The notes beneath the pieces were generated by a model. That model did no database searches and was not told the DNA's origin. It saw nothing but the letters and a program-made list of their open reading frames with translations. A stretch of 64,000 bases of DNA, from positions 52,393 to 116,392 of the forward strand of contig JAEUHK010000116.1 in assembly GCA_016795465.1 (NCBI GenBank), written 5' to 3'. Made by a program: the position numbers and the translations under genes. Positions within the stretch are counted from its first letter, which is position 1. Each line of letters starts with the position of its first letter. Origin of the DNA: Verrucomicrobiaceae bacterium (lineage in GTDB: Bacteria > Verrucomicrobiota > Verrucomicrobiia > Verrucomicrobiales > Verrucomicrobiaceae). Positions 43,156-52,668 of the stretch are shown here, one piece after another.

Positions 43156-43973
43156 TGAATTCCGCTGCCACTGCCTTCCGATTGCCTGAATCGCTTCCTT
43201 CGAAGCGGTGGCGTACGTTGCTGGCCCGGCTGGTGTATCCCTACGGGGCGGTGAGACGGGTGCTGCTGGGGCCGGCGGCTGGCACACCTTTTCATGTGGC
43301 TCCAGGCATGGGCCTGATGTACGCGCTGGGAGCGGATCATCGTCGTGCCTTGGCCCTGCTGGCCGATCACCTGCCGCTAGGCGGGGTATTCTATGATATC
43401 GGCGCGAATCAAGGCCAGTTCTCGATCGGACTCGCCCAGGTGGTGGGCAGCGCCGGGCTGGTGGTGGCCGTGGAGCCCCTGCCGGAAAACCAGCGGGCCT
43501 TCGCGGCGAACCTGGCGCTCGGCCATTATCCGCAAGTGAAGATGGTGGGTGCGGCGATCAGCGCATCTGGAGGATCGCGGCCCTTTTTGTTCGACACCGC
43601 GAGGTCCACGATGGGGACCTTTGCCGGTTCCGCGGTGAAGCTGGACGATGCCTCGTCCGGCTGCCTGACGGTGGACACCCTCACGCTGGACGAACTGGCC
43701 GCGGGGCAGGGACGCATGCCCGACTGCATCAAGATCGACGTCGAGGGCGCGGCGGATGAGGTGCTGGCCGGGGCCTCAGAAGTGCTGGGCAGCGCCCGCC
43801 CGAACTTGCTGGTGGAACTGCATCTCTCAGACAAGCATGACCGCGAGAAACGCGCGGTGACCTCCCTCGTGGAAAGGTTCGACTACTCGATTTCGATGTT
43901 CGACGGCCAGCCCCTCGGTGTGGTGCGCCCGCCCGGTGAATACCAGGCTTGGTGCGTTCCCCGTTCGCGGTAG
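43155..43973 (+). CDS. FkbM-family SAM methyltransferase
   Basis: The ATG at 43155 (or GTG at 43152) gives 272 residues. Motif I is FYDIGANQGQFSIGLA, followed by VAVEPLPENQ and the FkbM signature KIDVEGAADEVLAGA. It is the third FkbM protein in the locus. It overlaps the preceding GT2 gene and is followed 52 bases later by a Gmd-like dehydratase. Probably O-methylates a sugar of the polymer. Confidence 0.83.
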   Translation: MNSAATAFRLPESLPSKRWRTLLARLVYPYGAVRRVLLGPAAGTPFHVAPGMGLMYALGADHRRALALLADHLPLGGVFYDIGANQGQFSIGLAQVVGSAGLVVAVEPLPENQRAFAANLALGHYPQVKMVGAAISASGGSRPFLFDTARSTMGTFAGSAVKLDDASSGCLTVDTLTLDELAAGQGRMPDCIKIDVEGAADEVLAGASEVLGSARPNLLVELHLSDKHDREKRAVTSLVERFDYSISMFDGQPLGVVRPPGEYQAWCVPRSR

Positions 43974-44025
43974 CCCGTGGCTGCATCCGGTCCCAGTTCC
44001 AACCAACCCGCTCTCGATCCCAACC

Positions 44026-44997
44026 ATGAAACGTGCGCTCATCACCGGCATTACCGGCCAGGACGGCTCCTATCTGACCGAGTATCTGCTCGGCCTGGGT
44101 TATGAAGTTCACGGGTTGATGCGGCAGACCGGTCTCGAGCAGATCAAGGGCAGCACCCAGTTTGGCGCGCCGGAGGACCTCTACGAGCGCTGTGTCCTGC
44201 ATCCCATCAGCTTGGATAACTTTCCCGGCCTTTACCGGCTGGTGTCACGCTGGCAGTTTGATGAGTGTTACCACCTGGCGGCCGCCTCGTTCGTGGGCGA
44301 GACGCTGGCGGACGGCTATCAAACCATCCAAACCAATATCGCCGGGACCCATTACCTGCTAGCCGCCTTGTGTGAATTTCAGAAGTCTTGCCGGTTCTAC
44401 TTTGCTGGAACCAGCGAAATGTTTGGCCGCCCTCGTGCAGCACCTCAGCGGGAGGACACGCCGTTCATGCCGCGAAGCGCCTACGGCATCAGCAAGCTCG
44501 CGGCTTTTCACCTTGTGCGGAACTATCGTGAGAGCCAAGGAATGTTCTGCTGCTCGGGAATTCTCTACAACCATGAGAGCCCGCGGCGCAGACCTGAGTT
44601 TGTGACCCGGAAGATCACGCTGGCCGCCGCGCGAATCGCTCGTGGACGTCAGGACAAGCTGGAACTGGGCAACCTGGACGCCAGGCGCGACTGGGGCTGG
44701 GCACCCGACTACGTGGAGGCCATGCATGCCATGCTTAATCATACCTCGCCCGATGACTATGTGGTGGCGACTGGCGAACTGCACAGTGTGCGCGAGATCT
44801 GCGAGATCGCTTTCGCCCGGGCAGGACTCGATTGGAGCAAGCATGTCGTGGTCAATCCCATGTTCCACCGCGCTGAGGAGCCCATTCCGCTACAGGGAGA
44901 CAGCACCAAAATCCACCGCGTCACTAGTTGGCGGCAGAAGACGCGCTTTAATGAAATGATCACGACCATGGTGGACGCTGACCTGTCACGTATTTGA
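44026..44997 (+). CDS. Divergent GDP-mannose 4,6-dehydratase-like SDR
   Basis: The ATG at 44026 gives 323 residues; a longer frame from 43918 overlaps the previous gene. The N-terminus GITGQDGSYLTEYLLGLGYEVHG, the catalytic T-S-E at 129-131, YGISK (Tyr153, Lys157) and NHESPRRRPEFVTRKIT all match the Gmd family. The segment after residue 30 lacks the canonical RRSSSFNT loop present in the second Gmd at 51652. It may therefore be a Gmd variant or a related 6-deoxyhexose dehydratase. It overlaps the following double glycosyltransferase start by 4 bases. Confidence 0.8.
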   Translation: MKRALITGITGQDGSYLTEYLLGLGYEVHGLMRQTGLEQIKGSTQFGAPEDLYERCVLHPISLDNFPGLYRLVSRWQFDECYHLAAASFVGETLADGYQTIQTNIAGTHYLLAALCEFQKSCRFYFAGTSEMFGRPRAAPQREDTPFMPRSAYGISKLAAFHLVRNYRESQGMFCCSGILYNHESPRRRPEFVTRKITLAAARIARGRQDKLELGNLDARRDWGWAPDYVEAMHAMLNHTSPDDYVVATGELHSVREICEIAFARAGLDWSKHVVVNPMFHRAEEPIPLQGDSTKIHRVTSWRQKTRFNEMITTMVDADLSRI

Positions 44998-47309
44998 GCA
45001 AGATGCAGAAATCATTGAAAACGATCCATGTCTGGGCACCAGGCATCCGGGAGGGAACCGGGGGAATCCAAGCTTTTTGCCGGACACTGGTGATGGCGGT
45101 CAAGCAGAGCTTTCCCGAGCATGACCTTCATGTGCTGTTGAAGAACGACGATGTGGATGACGCAGATCCCTTGAGGGCGCTGGGAGTGCGTTTCACCTCT
45201 GTAGCCGCGGTGCCCGCCGTTTTGCGAACCGCGGCTTTTGCCGCGAGAGGCATCGCCATGGGGCTGGTTGAGCGGCCGGTTTGCGTACTCGGCGCTCACC
45301 TCCACTTCCTGCCGGCCATCCAGGCGCTACGGGGCATCATCGGGACCAAGTATGCCGGTTTTTTGTATGGGATTGAAGCTTGGAACGTGACTTCAAAACA
45401 CCGCATCCGCGCCATGTGCGCGGCGGACGGTCTGGTGGCGATCAGCTGGTTCACGAGGGATCATGTGGTGAAGCATCACCATGTGGAACCAGGTCGCTGC
45501 CGGCTTGTGCCTTGCACGTTTGACGTGGAACGTTTTGCAATCGGTGCCAAGCCGCCAGACCTCTTGGAGCGGTATGGCATCAAACCCGGGCAGCCGGTGT
45601 TGCTGACCGTGAGCCGCTTGGCCCTTTCCGAACGCTACAAGGGGCACCGGCAGGTTTTTGTGGCTATGAGGCGCATCTTGGAAAGCCATCCAGACGCGGT
45701 TTATGTGGTGGCTGGGCAGGGAGATGATCTCGTTCGGCTTAAAGACGAGGCGCAGGTCATGGGTCTGGAGGACCATGTGAAGTTCATCGGGCATGTCGCC
45801 GTCGCAGAACTGCCCGCTCTTTATCGGATGTGCGATCTGTTCGTGATGCCAAGCTCGAAGGAGGGATTTGGGATTGTGTTCTTGGAAGCAATGGCGACGG
45901 GCAAACCGGTGATCGCTGGCAACATCGATGGTTCCGTGGACGCTGTGGACCATGGGCGCCTAGGTGCTCTGGTGGATCCAAACTGCCCTATGGAGATCGG
46001 CGCGACCGCATGCCAGATTCTCGAGCGCAGCTATCCGAATCCGCTGATGTTCCAGCCTGAAGCGCTTAGGGAAGCGGTCCGTGAACAGTTTGGCTATGCC
46101 CGTGTCAGCAGGCTATTTGCCGAGTTTGTGCGACCTCTGACGGAGGATGACACAACTGCAAGCTCCACTGATTCTGCCGCCCTCCCATCGCCGCCAAATG
46201 AGGCCCCAATTCAAAGACGGGGACTGCGAATTGCCGTCCTGACACATCTTACGTCGCCTTATCAGGTGGAGTTTTTCAATGCGATAAACGCATCCGGCCT
46301 GTGCAGCCTCGATGTCGTCTATCTTACCAGCACTGACCGGTCGCGGCAGTGGGCCAAGCCTGCGCTCTCGCATGCGCACATGATTGTCGATGAGACTCCG
46401 GAATGCGCTCAAAGTGCCATGAGTGTGCTGGCAACGGCGGACGTCACCATCTTCAATTTCTATACCCATGCCTTCGCCTTGAAGGCCATTCGTAAACGCG
46501 CCGCGACGGGGCTGCCGTGGGCGTTCTGGGGGGAGAGGCCGGGATTCATGCATCTCGGGCTGATAGGCCGGCTCCAGAGGAAACTTCTGCTTGGCCCGCT
46601 GCATGCCTGTCGAGCTCCCATTTGGGGTGTCGGAAAATTCGGCGTGGCAGGCTATCAGAGCGAGTTCGGTCCCGACCATGAGTATGTGGACATCCCCTAT
46701 TTCTCAGACATCAGCCGTTTTGAATGCCCGCGAAATGAGCGGTCCACTGCGAGGAAGTTTCTGTTTTGTGGAGCCATGATTCCACGCAAAGGCGTGGAGG
46801 AACTGGCTCGTGCCTTTAAGCGTCTGGCGGCCAACAGTCCGGATGTGCGCATCGTGTTCGTCGGGGACGGTCCACTTGTTCCCAAGTTGAAGGCCATCCT
46901 GTCTGGCTGCGCCTCTCAGGTGGAGTGGGCAGGGTTCCAACCTTGGGAGAAATTGCCGGGGTTTTATGCGGAGGCGGATGTTTTCTGCTTTCCTTCCCGA
47001 TACGACGGTTGGGGGCTTGCTGCAGTCGAAGCACTAGCCTCCGGCCTGCCTGTTATTTCGACTGACGAGACAGGGGCGGCCTTGGAGTTTGTCAAGGAAG
47101 GTTCAAATGGCTGGCTCGTCCCCCCTGGTAAAGAGGAGGCATTGCTTGCCGCCATGAAAAAGGCGGTTTCACTGGATCAGGCAGAACTGGCTGTCATGAG
47201 GGAGGCGGCACGGGTTTCGGTCACAGATCATTCCCTGGAGTGTGGGGCGGCTCGTTTCATCGAAGCAAGTCAACGGGCGGCTTTATTGTGGCGGAGAGTG
47301 CTACAATAA
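44994..47309 (+). CDS. Fused double glycosyltransferase (two GT4 domains)
   Basis: The 771-residue protein (TTG at 44994, or ATG at 45003) contains two complete GT-B units. The first (about 9-390) has LTVSRLALSERYKGH and EGFGIVFLEAMATGKPV; a Ser/Pro/Thr-rich linker follows. The second (about 405-771) opens RIAVLTHLTSPYQVEFFNA and has FLFCGAMIPRKGVEEL and DGWGLAAVEALASGLPV. It is the second such fusion in the locus, with a different domain pairing from the one at 34464. It could add two successive sugars to the lipid-linked unit. Confidence 0.85.
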   Translation: MSKMQKSLKTIHVWAPGIREGTGGIQAFCRTLVMAVKQSFPEHDLHVLLKNDDVDDADPLRALGVRFTSVAAVPAVLRTAAFAARGIAMGLVERPVCVLGAHLHFLPAIQALRGIIGTKYAGFLYGIEAWNVTSKHRIRAMCAADGLVAISWFTRDHVVKHHHVEPGRCRLVPCTFDVERFAIGAKPPDLLERYGIKPGQPVLLTVSRLALSERYKGHRQVFVAMRRILESHPDAVYVVAGQGDDLVRLKDEAQVMGLEDHVKFIGHVAVAELPALYRMCDLFVMPSSKEGFGIVFLEAMATGKPVIAGNIDGSVDAVDHGRLGALVDPNCPMEIGATACQILERSYPNPLMFQPEALREAVREQFGYARVSRLFAEFVRPLTEDDTTASSTDSAALPSPPNEAPIQRRGLRIAVLTHLTSPYQVEFFNAINASGLCSLDVVYLTSTDRSRQWAKPALSHAHMIVDETPECAQSAMSVLATADVTIFNFYTHAFALKAIRKRAATGLPWAFWGERPGFMHLGLIGRLQRKLLLGPLHACRAPIWGVGKFGVAGYQSEFGPDHEYVDIPYFSDISRFECPRNERSTARKFLFCGAMIPRKGVEELARAFKRLAANSPDVRIVFVGDGPLVPKLKAILSGCASQVEWAGFQPWEKLPGFYAEADVFCFPSRYDGWGLAAVEALASGLPVISTDETGAALEFVKEGSNGWLVPPGKEEALLAAMKKAVSLDQAELAVMREAARVSVTDHSLECGAARFIEASQRAALLWRRVLQ

Positions 47310-47370
47310 AGCAATGATTGCCTGTGGTATGGTTTCTGCTAAACAACTAAAAAATACCTTTTAAGCGCTA

Positions 47371-49161
47371 ATGTGCGGCATTGCCGGAATCCTTACCTCT
47401 CAAACCTTGCCAACTCATCTCGAAAATGAGCTCAAGGGTATGCAGAAAACGCTCCGTCATCGTGGGCCTGACGACCAAGGCGTCTGGCTTTCCATGCATA
47501 AGCAGGCCGGATTCGTGCACACACGGCTTTCCATTCTCGATCTGTCGGACGCAGGGCACCAGCCCATGTCCCTGCCGGATGTTCCACTGACCATCACTTT
47601 CAATGGTGAGATCTACAATTTCAGAGAACTACGCGCTGCTTTAGAGGCGGGGGGCGTTGTTTTCCACACCAGGACGGACACAGAAGTTCTTCTCCGCCTG
47701 TATCAGGCCCATGGCGAGAAAATGGTGTCCATGCTGCGCGGCATGTTTGCGTTTGCCATTTGGAACGAAGAATCCCAATCCGCCTTCCTGGCGCGTGACC
47801 CGTTTGGTATCAAACCACTCTACTACCATGCTGGTGCTGATGGGAGGCTGGTTTTTGCCTCTGAGCTGCGCGTGCTGGCCCGTAGCAGCCTGGTCAGCCG
47901 TGAGATCGACCGCAGCGCGATGCTACGTTATCTGAAGTCAGGCTCGGTGGCCGAGCCCGCCACTCTCCTCCGAGATGTCCGCAGCCTGGAGGCTGGTCAT
48001 ACGCTCGTCTGGCAGCGGGGTGAGGTGAAAAAGACGAGATATTGGCACATGCACTTTGAAGCCGCCTCGATCGAAGCGGGTGAAGCGGTTCATCTTTGCC
48101 GAGAAGCGCTGCTTGACTCCGTCACAGCTCATTTTGTCAGCGATGTGCCTGTAGGGATCTTTTTGAGCGGCGGGATTGATTCGACTGCGCTTCTCGCTAT
48201 GGCCACCAGATTAGGGTATCGTGGTGTGTCCACTTTCTCAGTCGGCGTGGATGATCATGCTCTCGACGAAAGCGGAGTGGCTGCCCGCACAGCTGCATTC
48301 TTCGGTTCCACGCACCATGAACTGGCGATGAACAGCCGGTTGGCGGAGCAGAGTTTTGCCGGTTACATGGAGTCGATGGACCAGCCAAGCGTAGATGGGC
48401 TGAACACATACACGGTGGCGGCTTTTGCCAAGAGCCAAGGCATGAAGGTTGTGCTCTCTGGCTTGGGCGGGGATGAGTTTTTTGGCGGTTATCCCAGCTT
48501 TCAGAAAATCCCCCGTCTTATCTCCATGGGGAAAGCGGTTCATTCCGTGCCTGGTCTGGCATCCTTGTCGTCCATTTTGCTTCAAAATCCGGTGCTGCCA
48601 TCACGCATCCGTAGGTTGGGAGCGTTTCTTGACGGCCGCCCATCCGTCTCCGAGGCGTATCGTGCTTTTCGCGGGATATTCTCCCAGCGTGAGGCCACGG
48701 GCCTCGTCCAGGCTATTACTGGAAGCAACGAGGGGATCGAACCTCCTCCGCCTTATGAGGCCTTCGAGGTCACGGATCAAGCGGACGCTATCAGCACCTG
48801 CGAGGTTAGCTATTACATGCGTAACCAGCTTCTTCGTGATAGTGATGTGATGAGCATGCGGCATGGCTTGGAACTACGCGTGCCACTTGTGGACAAGGTG
48901 CTATTTGAAACGATCTCGAGAATTCCCTCCCAGTTCCGAATTCGTGCAGGAAAGCAGTTGTTGCTGGATGCGGTGCCGGAAGTTCCAGAGTGGGTCAAAA
49001 ACCAGCCCAAGCGGGGTTTTATGTTTCCCTTTGAGAAATGGTTGTCGGATCGCTGGGGAAATGAGTTCAAGGATGCGGCGGCCGTGCTGCCCGGTGCGAG
49101 CCCGCCTTGGTATCAGGTTTGGACGGTTTTTATGCTCCAGCAGTGGCTCAAAGGCATCTGA
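47371..49161 (+). CDS. asnB: Asparagine synthase-type glutamine amidotransferase
   Basis: The 596-residue enzyme has the Ntn glutaminase domain with nucleophile Cys2 (MCGIAGI), RHRGPDDQG and FNGEIYNF, then the synthetase domain with the PP-loop SGGIDS and SGLGGDEFFGGY. AsnB paralogs are common in exopolysaccharide loci, where amidation of uronic acids or other glycan carboxylates is proposed in place of asparagine synthesis. It follows the double glycosyltransferase by 61 bases of AT-richer DNA, the longest spacer in block 2, which may hold a promoter. Its own GC content is lower than the block's average. Confidence 0.88.
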   Translation: MCGIAGILTSQTLPTHLENELKGMQKTLRHRGPDDQGVWLSMHKQAGFVHTRLSILDLSDAGHQPMSLPDVPLTITFNGEIYNFRELRAALEAGGVVFHTRTDTEVLLRLYQAHGEKMVSMLRGMFAFAIWNEESQSAFLARDPFGIKPLYYHAGADGRLVFASELRVLARSSLVSREIDRSAMLRYLKSGSVAEPATLLRDVRSLEAGHTLVWQRGEVKKTRYWHMHFEAASIEAGEAVHLCREALLDSVTAHFVSDVPVGIFLSGGIDSTALLAMATRLGYRGVSTFSVGVDDHALDESGVAARTAAFFGSTHHELAMNSRLAEQSFAGYMESMDQPSVDGLNTYTVAAFAKSQGMKVVLSGLGGDEFFGGYPSFQKIPRLISMGKAVHSVPGLASLSSILLQNPVLPSRIRRLGAFLDGRPSVSEAYRAFRGIFSQREATGLVQAITGSNEGIEPPPPYEAFEVTDQADAISTCEVSYYMRNQLLRDSDVMSMRHGLELRVPLVDKVLFETISRIPSQFRIRAGKQLLLDAVPEVPEWVKNQPKRGFMFPFEKWLSDRWGNEFKDAAAVLPGASPPWYQVWTVFMLQQWLKGI

Positions 49162-49169
49162 TCATCGCG

Positions 49170-50330
49170 ATGCGGGTCTTGCATGTCATTCCAAGTCTGG
49201 ATGCGTCCTACGGTGGGCCGGCGTCAGCCATGCCTGTGATGGCAAGGGGACTGGCGCAGGCTGGAGTCGAGGTGCATGTGGCTACGATTGATGAAGCTCT
49301 GCCTAAAAGCAGCCCGCCTGTCCTGAGTGATGAGAATGGCTTTCAACGCTTTTCTTTCCCTCTCACCTGCCACCCTTATCGTATTTCCTTCTCTCTCGGC
49401 AAATGGCTGGGGTGCCACATGATGAACTATGACCTGGTCCATGTGCATGGGGCGTTCACTTACTCTAGCTGGGCAGCCTGCCGGGCTGCCGCCAAAGCAC
49501 GGGTGCCGTTTATTGTGCGTCCTCTCGGCATTTTGAATCGTTGGGGCATGGAGAGACGCCGTCCATGGCTCAAGAAGTGCTTTTTCAGACTCCTCGAAAA
49601 GCCGCTCTTCGATCACGCTGAAACGATGCATTACACCAGCGTGGAGGAGGCTGACGACGTGGCCCGCCTGGAGATAAATGCAAAGACAGCGATCATTCCC
49701 CTTGGGATTGATCTGGCGGAATTCGAGCGCCTGCCCTGCCCGTCACTTTTTTTGAAACGCTTCCCCGATGCGGAAGGCGGTCCGCGCGTCGTATTTGTTT
49801 CCAGAGTGGACCGAAAAAAAGGGATTGAGATGCTGATTCCAGCTTTTAGAGAGATTCGAAAAACCGTGGCGGATGCCAGACTGATAATTGTTGGGGATGG
49901 CCCCCCGGAATTGCTCGGGGAACTGCGCCAGCTATCAACGGAAGAAGGCGTTTCTCAGGCGGTGGTATGGGCAGGATTTCTTCGTGGTGAGCTGAAGCTT
50001 GCCGCGTTGGCATCCGCCCAGGTGTTCTGTCTTCCTTCCCATTCGGAGAATTTCGGCATGGCTCTCCTAGAGGCCATGGCGGCCGGGGTTCCCTGTGTTG
50101 CTACCGATCAGGTCGCGCTGGCGGTTTCCGCGGCTCGTGAAAAAGCCGTGAGCCTGATCCCCTGCAGGATGGAGGCCATCGCCCCGGCTGTTTTGAAAAT
50201 ACTCTCGAATCAGGAGGAGGCGGCGAAGCTCGGTCAGGCAGGTCGCGCATACGCTTGGTCTCATCACGGCATGGCGGCCACTGGATACAGACTCAGGGAG
50301 CTTTACGAAACTTTGACCCAAGGAAGCTGA
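49170..50330 (+). CDS. GT4 family glycosyltransferase
   Basis: The ATG at 49170 gives 386 residues, just 8 bases after asnB. The N-domain begins MRVLHVIPSLDASYGGPASAM with the GG acceptor loop; the C-domain has VVFVSRVDRKKGIEMLIPAF and SHSENFGMALLEAMAAGVPCV with the E-x7-E donor site. It is a normal full-length GT4. Role: cytoplasmic addition of a sugar to the repeat unit. Confidence 0.88.
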   Translation: MRVLHVIPSLDASYGGPASAMPVMARGLAQAGVEVHVATIDEALPKSSPPVLSDENGFQRFSFPLTCHPYRISFSLGKWLGCHMMNYDLVHVHGAFTYSSWAACRAAAKARVPFIVRPLGILNRWGMERRRPWLKKCFFRLLEKPLFDHAETMHYTSVEEADDVARLEINAKTAIIPLGIDLAEFERLPCPSLFLKRFPDAEGGPRVVFVSRVDRKKGIEMLIPAFREIRKTVADARLIIVGDGPPELLGELRQLSTEEGVSQAVVWAGFLRGELKLAALASAQVFCLPSHSENFGMALLEAMAAGVPCVATDQVALAVSAAREKAVSLIPCRMEAIAPAVLKILSNQEEAAKLGQAGRAYAWSHHGMAATGYRLRELYETLTQGS

Positions 50331-50332
50331 AC

Positions 50333-51592
50333 ATGTCACATCATTCTGGCTCTGACGGGTGCCAAAGCGGGTTGCGCGTCCTTCTGATCAATCAGTGCTT
50401 CTACCCCGATCATGTGGCCACGGCCCAGCATCTCTCGGATCTGGCCTTGGGACTGGTCGATGCCGGGCATCAGGTGACCGCGGTGGCCTCAAGTCGCGGC
50501 TATGATGATCCGACGCGTCGTTTTCCTGTGCGGGAGACTTGGAAGGGGATCGACATTCAGCGCATCTGGACGCCGGGACTTGGCAAGAAGGCCAAATGGC
50601 GTCGCCTCGTGGACTTCGCCACGTTCTGGCTGAATGCGGCCCGCATCCTTCTTTTCATGCCAAAGCATGACGTGACCATCTGCCTCACTTCGCCACCATT
50701 GATCTCCACTCTCGGCACGGTGGCGGCGAAACTGAAAGGCGGAGCCGTCATTCCCTGGGTGATGGACTTGAACCCTGACGAGGCCGTTGCCGCTGGCTGG
50801 CTCAAAGAGGGCGGTTTCGTCGAGCGCACGCTGACGCTGATTCAAAACTGGAGCTTCCGGCAGGCCTCCCGCATCGTGGCGTTGGATCGCTTCATGGCGC
50901 AACGAATCATCGCCAAGGGTGTGACTCCGGCGGTGGTCAGGACCTATGCGCCGTGGAGCCATGATCAATCGGTGCGCTTTGACGTGCCTGCCCGCGATGC
51001 CTTTCGTGCCAAGCACGGGCTCACCGGCAAGTTCATCGTGATGTATTCCGGCAATCACAGCCCCTGCCATCCGCTCGATACCGTGCTGGCGGCGGCCGAG
51101 GTCTTGAAGCAGGACCCGACGGTTCATTTTCTCTTCGTGGGCGGTGGCAGCGAGTTCAAGAAGGTGCAGGCTTTTCAGAAGGACAAGGCGCTATCGAACA
51201 TCACGACGTTGCCCTACCAGCCGATGGAGGAGCTCTCCGGGTCGCTTTCGAGTGGCGATCTGCACCTCGTCGTGATGGGCGAGCCCTTCGTGGGCATCGT
51301 TCACCCCTGCAAAATCTACAATATCCTCTCCCTCGGCATCCCGCTGCTCTTTGTCGGTCCGGAGCAAAGCCATGGCGGGGATCTCGCGCGACGCCTAGGC
51401 GATCCCGGCTACGCCAGACTGGCGGCTCACCGAGACGTGGATCGCGTGGTGGAGGAGATCCGCGCCGCGGCCCGGACGGGTCCCCAGCCACCGAACCCGG
51501 CCGCCCAGGCCCTCGCCGCGGAGTTTTCGCACTCGGTGCTCTGCCCCCGCTGGGTGGACTTGATTGTCGAGGCGGCGAACGATTCGCGTTAA
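50333..51592 (+). CDS. GT4 family glycosyltransferase (WbuB-like)
   Basis: The ATG at 50333 is preceded by AGGAAG and gives 419 residues. The N-domain (RVLLINQCFYPDHVATAQHLSDLA) and the C-domain (FIVMYSGNHSPCHPLDTVLAAA; EPFVGIVHPCKIYNILSLGIPLLF) resemble the WbuB/WcaI-like group often found next to fucose genes. It sits two bases after the previous GT4 and is followed by gmd, so an L-fucose-related donor is possible but not shown. Confidence 0.83.
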   Translation: MSHHSGSDGCQSGLRVLLINQCFYPDHVATAQHLSDLALGLVDAGHQVTAVASSRGYDDPTRRFPVRETWKGIDIQRIWTPGLGKKAKWRRLVDFATFWLNAARILLFMPKHDVTICLTSPPLISTLGTVAAKLKGGAVIPWVMDLNPDEAVAAGWLKEGGFVERTLTLIQNWSFRQASRIVALDRFMAQRIIAKGVTPAVVRTYAPWSHDQSVRFDVPARDAFRAKHGLTGKFIVMYSGNHSPCHPLDTVLAAAEVLKQDPTVHFLFVGGGSEFKKVQAFQKDKALSNITTLPYQPMEELSGSLSSGDLHLVVMGEPFVGIVHPCKIYNILSLGIPLLFVGPEQSHGGDLARRLGDPGYARLAAHRDVDRVVEEIRAAARTGPQPPNPAAQALAAEFSHSVLCPRWVDLIVEAANDSR

Positions 51593-51651
51593 CCATAAAA
51601 TCTGCTCGAAACCAACGGGAAAAGACGCTAGTCAGCCCGCTTCCAACCTAC

Positions 51652-52665
51652 ATGAAAAAAGCGCTCATCACAGGCATCACCGGCCAGGACGGCTCCTATC
51701 TCGCGGAACTGCTCCTCAAAAAAGGATATGAGGTCCACGGCATCATCCGCCGCTCCTCCAGTTTCAACACCGGGCGCATTGATCACATCTATCATGCCCC
51801 GCAGGAAAACGGGAAGCTCATCCTGCACTACGGTGACCTCGCCGACGCGGTGAACATGGTGAAGTTGCTCTACGATTTGAAGCCCGATGAGATCTACAAC
51901 CTCGGCGCCCAGTCCCATGTGAAGGTCTCCTTCGATATCCCGGAATACACGGGTGACGTGGACGGCCTCGGCGCGGTGCGCATTTTGGAGGCCATCCGCG
52001 AGGTGGGACTGGTGGACAAGACCCGTTTCTACCAGGCCTCCTCCTCCGAGATGTTTGGCAAGGTGCAGGAAGTCCCGCAGACGGAGACGACCCCCTTCTG
52101 GCCTCGCTCGCCCTACGGCTGCGCGAAGGTCTATGCCTACTGGCTCACCGTGAACTACCGCGAAAGCTACGGCCTGCATGCCTCCAACGGCATCCTCTTC
52201 AATCATGAGAGCCCCCGCCGCGGCGAGACCTTCGTCACCCGCAAGATTACCCGTGCTGCCACCCGCATCAAGATGGGCCTCCAAGAGAAGCTTTACCTCG
52301 GCAACCTCGACGCGAAGCGCGACTGGGGCTTCGCTGGCGAATACGTCGAAATGATGTGGCTCATGCTCCAGCAGGATCAACCCGATGACTATGTCGTGGC
52401 CACGAACGAGACACACAGCGTTCGCGAGTTCTGCCAGGAGGCCTTTGGCCTGCTCGGCCTGGATTGGGAAAAATACGTCGTGCATGACTCCCGCTATGAG
52501 CGCCCCGCCGAGGTCGATCTGCTGATCGGCAATCCTGAGAAAGCTCGTCGCCAGCTCGGCTGGGAACCGAAGGTCCGCTTCAAGGACCTCGTCAAAATCA
52601 TGGTCGATGCCGATCTCGTGCTCGCCCAGAACGAAGCCCGCGTCAAAGCCGCTCTCGCCAGCTAA
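51652..52665 (+). CDS. gmd: GDP-mannose 4,6-dehydratase
   Basis: The 337-residue enzyme is canonical: GITGQDGSYLAELLLKKG with the NADP loop, the RRSSSFNT oligomer-interface segment at about 33-40, the S-S-E catalytic triplet at 131-133, YGCAK (Tyr155, Lys159) and NHESPRRGETFVTRKIT. It makes GDP-4-keto-6-deoxymannose. Fcl follows by 3 bases and completes the route to GDP-L-fucose. It is preceded by 59 bases that may contain its own promoter. Confidence 0.95.
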   Translation: MKKALITGITGQDGSYLAELLLKKGYEVHGIIRRSSSFNTGRIDHIYHAPQENGKLILHYGDLADAVNMVKLLYDLKPDEIYNLGAQSHVKVSFDIPEYTGDVDGLGAVRILEAIREVGLVDKTRFYQASSSEMFGKVQEVPQTETTPFWPRSPYGCAKVYAYWLTVNYRESYGLHASNGILFNHESPRRGETFVTRKITRAATRIKMGLQEKLYLGNLDAKRDWGFAGEYVEMMWLMLQQDQPDDYVVATNETHSVREFCQEAFGLLGLDWEKYVVHDSRYERPAEVDLLIGNPEKARRQLGWEPKVRFKDLVKIMVDADLVLAQNEARVKAALAS

Positions 52666-52668
52666 GAG

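Noticed and set aside
43918..44997. Longer start for the Gmd-like gene at 43918
   Set aside because: It would overlap the FkbM gene and add 36 Pro/Arg-rich residues before a perfect SDR N-terminus at 44026.
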